NCBI GenBank assembly: GCA_030671165.1
Contig: DAOVAG010000068.1
Span: 1 to 5,522, forward strand
Source of the DNA: Candidatus Bathyarchaeota archaeon
GTDB lineage: Archaea > Thermoproteota > Bathyarchaeia > RBG-16-48-13 > GCA-020355125
Length of the DNA: 5,522 nt
Direction: 5' to 3'
The translations under genes were made by a program, and so were the position numbers. The notes below the pieces were generated by a model. It did no database searches. It was not told where the DNA came from and saw nothing but the letters and a program-made list of their open reading frames with translations. Numbering within the stretch: the stretch's first letter is position 1; every line of letters starts with the position of its first letter. Below are positions 1 through 5,052 of this stretch, piece by piece.

Positions 1-2
1 CG

Positions 3-260
3 ATAAGATGCGTGGACATAATTCAAAGTTCAAAGCTAGCCCTAATCATCAGCCGCATAGTATGTAAACTCTTAAAGAAGCTTAAAAGTAAAGTTTTAAT
101 GCAGATTACCCAAACAGGTTACAACCTTGCAGGGAAAATAATCAGGATAGCCGTAAGCTGGGGATACGAAGAAGCCTCAGCTTGGAATCTGGATAAAAAC
201 TTCGCTAGATATTTAGGCGTAACTAATGTAAACAATGTTTCAGGCTGGACTCAAATCTGA
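3..260 (+). CDS. 3' end of an unrecognised protein, cut by the left window edge
   Basis: The frame is open from the first complete codon of the window (ATA AGA TGC GTG ...) to a TGA at 258-260, so this is probably the C-terminal 85 residues of a longer protein. A GTG at 12 could instead start an 82-residue protein, but no convincing Shine-Dalgarno can be checked at the edge. The visible part begins with a hydrophobic and then lysine-rich stretch (LALIISRIVCKLLKKLKSK). It ends with a region holding SWGYEEASAWNLDKNFARYL and a terminal GWTQI. I do not recognise the family. The W-G-x-E-x-A-x-x-W-x-x-D-x-x-F-x-x-Y-L spacing looks like a real conserved helix-rich tail rather than noise. It lies 21 bases upstream of the GT2 gene on the same strand, so it may be the preceding gene of the same operon. 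Codon use (AGA/AGG, ATA) matches its neighbours. No function is assigned. Confidence 0.5.
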   Translation: MRCVDIIQSSKLALIISRIVCKLLKKLKSKVLMQITQTGYNLAGKIIRIAVSWGYEEASAWNLDKNFARYLGVTNVNNVSGWTQI

Positions 261-271
261 ATATAGTAGTT

Positions 272-275
272 AGGT
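272..275 (+). promoter_or_regulatory. Shine-Dalgarno motif AGGT supporting the TTG start at 282
   Basis: AGGT, matching part of the archaeal GGAGGTGAT consensus, ends 6 bases before the TTG at 282. The frame has a stop at 267-269 and no ATG, GTG or other TTG between it and 282. The motif and the absence of alternatives together fix this start. Confidence 0.5.
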
Positions 276-281
276 TTAAAT

Positions 282-1244
282 TTGTATAAGAACAAAAAGA
301 TTGCTGTAGTTATTCCAGCTTACAAGGAAGAAAAGTTGATCGGAGAGACTCTTTCTTACATCCCAGAATATGTTGACAGAATATACGCTGTGGACGATGG
401 ATCACCAGACAGAACTTATGAGATAATGCTAAAAATTGCAAAGGAAGATCCAAGAATTATTTGCATGAAACATAAAAAGAATGGAGGCGTAGGGGCTGCT
501 ATAGTTACTGGATATAAGAAGGCTCTTGAAGACGAGATGGATATCGCTGTTGTTATGGCTGGAGATAACCAGATGGATGCTTCTTTCCTACCAGATCTTT
601 TAGAACCAATCATTAAAGGAAGAGCTGACTATGTTAAGGCGAATAGACTGTTAAGTCCAAGATATAGACTAGGGATGGGGAAGTGGAGGTTTTTTGGAAA
701 TTCAATTCTAACTTTTTTAACTAAGATAGCTTCAGGTTACTGGCAGATAATGGATCCTCAAAACGGTTACACTGCCATATCCAGAAACGCTTTAGAGAGG
801 TTAGAACTTGATTCAATCTATCCTTGGTATGGTTACTGTAATGATATTTTAGTGAAGCTGAATGTTTATGGATTAAGAGTTGTTGATGTCCCAGTGCCTG
901 CGAGGTATGGAATGGAAAAATCTTCAATAAAATATTCTACATACATAGTTAAAATATCTCTCATGCTTCTTAGAAACTTCTTCTGGAGGTTAAAGATGAA
1001 GTATATCGTCTTAAGCTTTAACCCTCTTGTCTTCTTTTATATTCTCGGGATCATATTAACGCCCATTGGCTTCATAACTGGAATATATGCTTTACATCAT
1101 AAATATGTTGTAGGAGGAAGCCTATTCGTCAGAGGAGTTCTTTCTCTACTGATCTTCATCATCGGAATACAATTCCTATCATTCGCAATGCTCTATGATA
1201 TGCAGATGGATAAAAGCGAAAGAAGAACTAATTTTGGTACTTGA
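282..1244 (+). CDS. GT2 family glycosyltransferase, dolichyl/polyprenyl-phosphate sugar synthase-like, with two C-terminal membrane helices
   Basis: This 320-residue protein has an N-terminal GT-A domain and a membrane anchor. Visible motifs are the nucleotide-binding strand VVIPAYKEE (9-17), VDDGSPDRT (37-45), GGVGAA (68-73), the metal-site region MAGDNQMD (92-99, D95 and D99), NRLL (121-124) and DPQNGYTAISR (158-168), the acceptor-side motif of the DPM1/GtrB-like GT2 group. Two hydrophobic segments follow, about 248-271 and 281-304, joined by a short basic loop, and the tail is charged (DKSERR). Members of this group transfer a sugar from a nucleotide donor to a membrane polyprenyl phosphate on the cytoplasmic face; the two-helix anchor and full length fit that role. 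The exact sugar cannot be read from sequence. It starts at TTG, the only standard start in the frame after an upstream stop, with AGGT six bases before. Its last 11 bases overlap the deacetylase remnant. Confidence 0.88.
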   Translation: MYKNKKIAVVIPAYKEEKLIGETLSYIPEYVDRIYAVDDGSPDRTYEIMLKIAKEDPRIICMKHKKNGGVGAAIVTGYKKALEDEMDIAVVMAGDNQMDASFLPDLLEPIIKGRADYVKANRLLSPRYRLGMGKWRFFGNSILTFLTKIASGYWQIMDPQNGYTAISRNALERLELDSIYPWYGYCNDILVKLNVYGLRVVDVPVPARYGMEKSSIKYSTYIVKISLMLLRNFFWRLKMKYIVLSFNPLVFFYILGIILTPIGFITGIYALHHKYVVGGSLFVRGVLSLLIFIIGIQFLSFAMLYDMQMDKSERRTNFGT

Positions 1245-1356
1245 TTTTACATTTGAGAAGTATAACGGATTATGCAGCGCACTACTAGATGCGAATATGA
1301 AAATTATAACATTCAGTACATATCTTGAAGAAAAACTGATAAGGGTTTTCGGCTAG
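1234..1356 (+). pseudogene. N-terminal remnant of a polysaccharide deacetylase gene (40 codons)
   Basis: A TTG at 1234, inside the end of the GT2 gene, opens a 40-residue frame ending in TAG at 1354-1356. It reads MVLDFTFEKYNGLCSALLDA (1-20) and then KIITFSTYLEE (23-33). As I know the family, archaeal polysaccharide deacetylases (NodB/CE4-like) in surface-glycan clusters begin this way, with F-T-F-E-K-Y, L-C-x-A-L and I-T-F-x-x-Y-L. They then run into a strand ending in the metal-binding RHDVD motif. That motif and everything after it are absent here, and no other frame between 1300 and 1373 supplies it. The frame therefore looks like the 5' end of a gene whose remainder was lost, with the DUF354 gene now 17 bases downstream. 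A short functional peptide, or a pure translational-coupling relay, cannot be excluded. The match is from memory of the family, not a search. Confidence 0.6.
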
Positions 1357-1373
1357 TTTAGTTGTGAAAATTA

Positions 1374-2468
1374 TTGAGAGTTGGAATCTCCTTAAACACA
1401 CCCGCGCAAGTTCATTTTTACAAGAACATTGCTAAAGGTTTAGAAAAGAGAGGACATGAAGTCATACTATTGGCTAGGAATTACGGAGAAACACTCGAGC
1501 TTCTTAATGAACTAGGATTTGAGTATATTCCATACTCCAAACCTGCAATATCAAAATTTGGAAAGATCTTAAACCTACCTCTTGACTTGTTTAAGACCAC
1601 TTATGAATATTTAAAATTTGAGCCTGATATAATAACTGGTTTTGGTATCTATAGTATTTTTTCCTCGATCTGTATGAGGAAACCCTGTATCGTTTTCACA
1701 GATTCTGAACCTAGAATTAGTTTTTTTCAATCCATACATTATAAGATATTTATGCCTTTTGTTAACGCAATAATAACCCCTAGCTCCTTTCTCGATAACC
1801 TTGGATCAAGGCAGGTCAAGATAAATAGCTACAAAGAACTTGCTTATTTACATCCAGACTATTATAGACCTAACGAAGATATTTATGATTTACTTGAGTT
1901 AGAGAAAAATCAGAACTATACTCTAATAAGATTTAATGATTTTGATGCAACCCATGATTATGGTATAACGAGCTTTGGTCTGCGAGATAAGATAAAGCTT
2001 GTTAAAATATTGAGTGAATCCACCAAGGTTTTTATATCTTTTGAAGGAGTAGTACCTAAAGAGATAGAGAGATATAAACTGAAAATTCCAAAGACTAGGA
2101 TCCACGATGTTCTTTATTATGCTAAGCTTTTCGTATGCGACACTCAAACTATGGCGACGGAGGCAGCAATATTAGGAACACCCGTAATAAGGAGCAATTC
2201 ATTTGTTGGAAAAAAAGATATGGGTAATTTCATCGAGTTAGAAAAGAAATATGGTCTCATATTAAACATAAGGGATCCAAAAAAGGCAATTAGAAAAGTA
2301 AAAGAGCTAATTCAAAACCCTGATCTAAAGAAAGAATGGCGAGATAAAAGAGAAAAATTGTTAGAAAATAAATGCGACATCACTAAGTTCATGGTCTGGT
2401 TCATCGAAAATTATCCACAAAGTTTCAAAGAAATCAGGGAAAAACCGAATAAGAATAGGTTTAACTGA
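1374..2468 (+). CDS. DUF354 family protein, GT-B-fold putative glycosyltransferase
   Basis: This 364-residue protein matches the full length of the DUF354 family (GT-B-like fold, related in shape to WecB and MurG). The N-terminal half opens with GISLNTPAQVHFYKNI (4-19), carrying H14 of the usual (N/H)PAxVHFF signature. It continues with ITGFGIYSIFSS (87-98) and CIVFTDSEP (105-113, D110). The second half has LHPDYYRPNEDIYDLL (159-174), LIRFNDFDATHDYG (184-197), IHDVLYYAKLFVCD (243-256) and TMATEAAILGTPVIRS (259-274, E263), the GT-B-type ligand-binding helix. The family has no settled biochemical role; its context in surface-glycan clusters suggests a glycosyl transfer or sugar-nucleotide step. 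The TTG start follows an in-frame TGA at 1365-1367 and gives the family's normal beginning. GTGA at 1364-1367, six bases upstream, may act as a weak Shine-Dalgarno. The stop lies one base before the epimerase ATG, so the two are probably co-translated. Confidence 0.85.
   Translation: MRVGISLNTPAQVHFYKNIAKGLEKRGHEVILLARNYGETLELLNELGFEYIPYSKPAISKFGKILNLPLDLFKTTYEYLKFEPDIITGFGIYSIFSSICMRKPCIVFTDSEPRISFFQSIHYKIFMPFVNAIITPSSFLDNLGSRQVKINSYKELAYLHPDYYRPNEDIYDLLELEKNQNYTLIRFNDFDATHDYGITSFGLRDKIKLVKILSESTKVFISFEGVVPKEIERYKLKIPKTRIHDVLYYAKLFVCDTQTMATEAAILGTPVIRSNSFVGKKDMGNFIELEKKYGLILNIRDPKKAIRKVKELIQNPDLKKEWRDKREKLLENKCDITKFMVWFIENYPQSFKEIREKPNKNRFN
2457..2460 (+). promoter_or_regulatory. Shine-Dalgarno motif AGGT for the epimerase gene
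   Basis: AGGT sits inside the last codons of the DUF354 gene, nine bases before the ATG at 2470. It is the same core as that found before the starts at 282 and 5042, which supports an archaeal-type ribosome-binding signal used for internal operon genes. Confidence 0.45.
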
Positions 2469-2469
2469 A

Positions 2470-3549
2470 ATGTATAAAATCGTAACAGTTGTTGGTGCAC
2501 GGCCACATTTTATTAAGATGAGTCAGGTTTCAAACGAAATAGCAAAGAAAAATTTGCAAGAAATCGTTGTTCATACTAATCAGCATTACGACTATGAGAT
2601 GAATAACATCTTCTTTAAACAGTTAAACATTCCAGAGCCAGATTATCATTTAGAAGTTGGTTCAGGTAGCCATGGTTACCAAACAGGTGAGATACTCAAA
2701 AAGGTAGAACAAGTTTTATTAAAGGAAAATCCAGACCTCGTTTTAGTTTACGGTGATACAAATTCAACGTTAGCGGGAGCTTTAGCTGCAGCAAAACTTA
2801 AAATTAAAATCGGTCACATCGAAGCTGGTTTAAGGAGTTTTAACAAGAGAATGCCTGAGGAGATTAACAGAGTTGTAACTGATCATATTAGTGATTTGCT
2901 CTTTGCACCTACAGAAACAGCTGTGAAAAACCTCCATAACGAAGGTTTAAAAAATTTTCATTTAACTGGCGACGTTATGTACGACGCCTTCCTTCACAAC
3001 ATTAAAGTTGCTGAGAGAAACTCTAAAATTTTAGAAGAATTAGAATTAAAACCAAAAGAATATCTACTTACAACAATTCACAGAGCCGAGAACGTTGACA
3101 AGAAAAGTTTAGGAAGCATCTCTGACGCGTTTGCAGAGAGCGAGAAGTTGATAGTTTTTCCTACTCATCCAGGAACATTAAAATATTTAAAAGCTTACAA
3201 AATATTCGATACTCTAAAAAAGTCGGATAATGTTTTATTAATAAAACCTGTTAGCTATTTAGACATACTTATTTTAGAGAAGAATGCTAAGAAGATTCTT
3301 ACGGACTCAGGAGGTATACAAAAAGAAGCTTACTTCCTAAAGATTCCATGCATTACCTTAAGGGATAGAACAGAGTGGGTTGAAACAGTGGATGACGGAT
3401 GGAACATTTTAGTTGATTCAGATAAAGAAAAAATTTCAAGAGCAATCAGAGAGTTTGAACCTAACCGCCATGTTTATGCTCATAAATTCGGAGACGGAAA
3501 AGCTAGTGAAAAGATAGTGAAAATAATGGGAACAGCAATTGATAAGTGA
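2470..3549 (+). CDS. wecB: UDP-N-acetylglucosamine 2-epimerase (non-hydrolysing), WecB-like
   Basis: This enzyme interconverts UDP-GlcNAc and UDP-ManNAc in the cytoplasm to supply ManNAc-type residues. At 359 residues it is full length for the non-hydrolysing family. Motifs in order: VGARPHFIKM (8-17), HTNQHYD (35-41), VYGDTNSTLAG (93-103, D96), IGHIEAGLRSF (114-124, E118), RMPEEINRVVTDH (127-139, E131), TTIHRAEN (201-208, H204), FPTHPGT (230-236), LTDSGGIQKEA (277-287) and LRDRTEWVETVDDGWN (297-312). D96, E118, E131 and H204 line up in order and context with the catalytic D95, E117, E131 and H213 known for E. coli WecB, so the protein should be active. Relatives with TEW rather than TER in the last motif include epimerases acting on diacetamido-uronic sugar nucleotides (WbpI type), so the substrate could be UDP-GlcNAc3NAcA instead. 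The ATG start is one base after the DUF354 stop. The final 11 bases overlap the GT4 gene. Confidence 0.92.
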   Translation: MYKIVTVVGARPHFIKMSQVSNEIAKKNLQEIVVHTNQHYDYEMNNIFFKQLNIPEPDYHLEVGSGSHGYQTGEILKKVEQVLLKENPDLVLVYGDTNSTLAGALAAAKLKIKIGHIEAGLRSFNKRMPEEINRVVTDHISDLLFAPTETAVKNLHNEGLKNFHLTGDVMYDAFLHNIKVAERNSKILEELELKPKEYLLTTIHRAENVDKKSLGSISDAFAESEKLIVFPTHPGTLKYLKAYKIFDTLKKSDNVLLIKPVSYLDILILEKNAKKILTDSGGIQKEAYFLKIPCITLRDRTEWVETVDDGWNILVDSDKEKISRAIREFEPNRHVYAHKFGDGKASEKIVKIMGTAIDK

Positions 3550-4750
3550 AATATCAGAATGTAATCTGAAAATTCTCGTCCTGCCTCACCGCTATGACTT
3601 TTTTGTTAAAGGAGCTGTTGAGGCTACCGCCAACAGTGTTGAATCTATAAATGTTCTAGTCCGCCATAACTATCTAGCTGAAATTTCCAAGTATTTTCTA
3701 ATTGGCAGGTTCCTGCGCCATGTTAGAATGTATTCTAAGGATAATCTTTTGAATTTGAAAGGAAAACCAGAAAATGTTAACATTCATCTAGTTTCTTTAT
3801 TATATTTTGTTACTGATGGAAAAAATAAGTCCTTAGGTGATAAGATAGCAAAGAAAGCAGAGAAATTTATTCAAAAAAAGGGGATTAACTTTGATTTGAT
3901 TCACGCTCATTTCATTTACCCACATGGTTATGCTGGGGTTAAGCTTGGAGAGAAATTTGATATCCCCGTTGTTATAACTGCTCACGGGTTTGATGTTTAT
4001 GATTTGCCTTTTAGAGATGAAGGATGGAAGAGAAAGATTAAATGGGTTTTGAATCAAACTTCTCATGTAATAACTGTAAGTCAGAGTAACAAAAAAATCT
4101 TAGTTGAAAAATTAGGAGTTAATGAGAATAAACTTTCCGTCATCCCAAACGGTTTCAGTTCAAAATTATTCTACCCAATTATTAACAATGCCACTATTAG
4201 GCAAAGCCTGAGTTTACCCCTTGACAAAAAAATAATATTGAATGTTGCTAATCTCTATCCCGTTAAAGGGCATAGAAATTTAATTGAAGCTGTGAAAGAT
4301 CTCGTAAAATATAGAAAAGACGTTCTATGTATAATTATTGGGGATGGAATATTAAGGGGAGATTTGAAAGCACAAATCAAAAAATTAAACTTAGAAAATT
4401 ATTTTAAGCTTGTGGGTCCGAAACCACATGGTGAAATTTCACTCTGGATGAATGCTGCTGATTTATTTGTTTTGCCAAGTTTAAGCGAAGGTAATCCCAC
4501 GGTTATGTTTGAAGCGTTAGGGGTTGGTTTGCCTTTTGTAGGAACTAAGGTTGGTGGGGTTACTGAGATAATCACTTCTGAAGATTATGGTTTTCTTTGT
4601 GGATCCTTTTACCCGAAAGACTTGACAGAAAAGATCTTAATCGCACTAGACAAGGATTGGAACAGAGAGAAGATATTAGATTATGCAAAGCAGTTTACGT
4701 GGGAGAACATTGCTAAAGATATTATGGGGATATATACATCAATAGCTTAG
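3539..4750 (+). CDS. GT4 family glycosyltransferase, complete
   Basis: This 403-residue retaining GT-B enzyme is predicted to add a sugar from a nucleotide donor to a growing lipid-linked glycan at the cytoplasmic membrane face. N-terminal acceptor domain: LKILVLPHRY (10-19), LIHAHFIYPHGYAG (120-133) and VVITAHGFDVYDLP (144-157). C-terminal donor domain: VIPNGFSSKLFYP (201-213), LNVANLYPVKGHRNLIEA (234-251), IIGDG (266-270), LVGPKPHGEI (291-300), then LPSLSEGNPTVMFEALGVG (312-330). The last contains the EX7E pair E317 and E325, followed by GTKVGGVTEII (335-345). All expected GT4 parts are present and the length is normal. The only standard start after the in-frame stop at 3524-3526 is TTG at 3539, overlapping the epimerase by 11 bases; a GGG at 3528-3530 is a weak Shine-Dalgarno. 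The first 60 residues use CGC for arginine three times, unlike the AGA/AGG bias elsewhere. The sugar specificity is unknown. Confidence 0.9.
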   Translation: MISEISECNLKILVLPHRYDFFVKGAVEATANSVESINVLVRHNYLAEISKYFLIGRFLRHVRMYSKDNLLNLKGKPENVNIHLVSLLYFVTDGKNKSLGDKIAKKAEKFIQKKGINFDLIHAHFIYPHGYAGVKLGEKFDIPVVITAHGFDVYDLPFRDEGWKRKIKWVLNQTSHVITVSQSNKKILVEKLGVNENKLSVIPNGFSSKLFYPIINNATIRQSLSLPLDKKIILNVANLYPVKGHRNLIEAVKDLVKYRKDVLCIIIGDGILRGDLKAQIKKLNLENYFKLVGPKPHGEISLWMNAADLFVLPSLSEGNPTVMFEALGVGLPFVGTKVGGVTEIITSEDYGFLCGSFYPKDLTEKILIALDKDWNREKILDYAKQFTWENIAKDIMGIYTSIA

Positions 4751-5052
4751 TCATAATCACGAACCATTGGAAAAATAGTTCAGGTGGAGGGATTAAGACA
4801 TACCTTATCAATTTAGTTGATACACTAAAGATGAAAGGTTTTGAAGTTAGTATTATCTTTAGAGAAGGTATTGATTCAGAGAACTACAAGGTAAAAGGGA
4901 GTAGATTTTTATTCCCAATAAGGACTTTTCTTGTTCTTAGAAGGATAAAACTTGAAGTAATTCATTCTCAAGGAACTTGGAATTCTCTTTTACCAGGTGT
5001 CATTTTGGATGCGCTTACAAGATATGAAAAGGTAAAAAAATGTGAAGTATGA
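4747..5052 (+). pseudogene. Truncated second GT4 glycosyltransferase: N-terminal domain fragment without a standard start codon
   Basis: The frame reads LVIITNHWKNSSGGGIKTYL from 4747, then GFEVSIIFREG, KFLFPIRTF-like SRFLFPIRTFLVLRRIK, and EVIHSQGTWNSLLPGV. This is the classic start of a GT4 GT-B protein: first strand, a glycine-rich loop (GGGIKTYL), a second strand and the IHSQGTW strand. It ends after 101 codons at TGA 5050-5052, so the rest of the acceptor domain and the whole donor domain with EX7E are missing. The open frame begins at 4717, but no ATG, GTG or TTG occurs before the internal ATG at 4831, which lies beyond the conserved GGGIKTYL loop. A TTA at 4747 overlaps the TAG of the preceding GT4 and sits where a TTG start would be expected. 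The tail ALTRYEKVKKCEV resembles the last helix of many GT4 proteins, suggesting an internal in-frame deletion. Most likely a decayed gene; a small 74-residue product from 4831 is possible but would lack the key loop. Confidence 0.72.
5028..5033 (+). promoter_or_regulatory. Shine-Dalgarno motif AAAGGT for the membrane protein gene
   Basis: AAAGGT lies in the last codons of the GT4 fragment, eight bases (seven A and one T) before the GTG at 5042. It supports GTG 5042 as the start of the membrane protein and gives a reason for this short end of the GT4 fragment to be kept. Confidence 0.5.

Noticed and set aside
256..282. Possible archaeal TATA-like boxes (GAATATAG and TTTAAATT) before the GT2 gene
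   Set aside because: The spacing to the TTG is too short for the TTTAAATT element, and GAATATAG is a weak match in generally AT-rich DNA; the preceding gene is only 21 bases away, so co-transcription is as likely.
1364..1400. Alternative GTG start at 1364 for the DUF354 gene (MKIIESW-like reading)
   Set aside because: It is in a different frame from the conserved GISLNTPAQVHFYKN sequence and loses similarity at once; the TTG at 1374 gives the family's normal N-terminus.
416..2147. Minus-strand open frames inside the GT2 and DUF354 genes (416-613, 721-927, 1923-2147)
   Set aside because: They lie wholly within well-conserved + strand genes, have low-complexity or unrecognisable products, and no ribosome-binding or operon context.
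3833..4066. Minus-strand open frame inside the GT4 gene
   Set aside because: It is a shadow of the conserved GT4 acceptor domain; the product has no recognisable motif.
4831..5052. Stand-alone 73-residue gene starting at ATG 4831
   Set aside because: The conserved GT4 reading continues upstream through GGGIKTYL to about 4747, so the ATG is internal to a gene fragment rather than a natural start.
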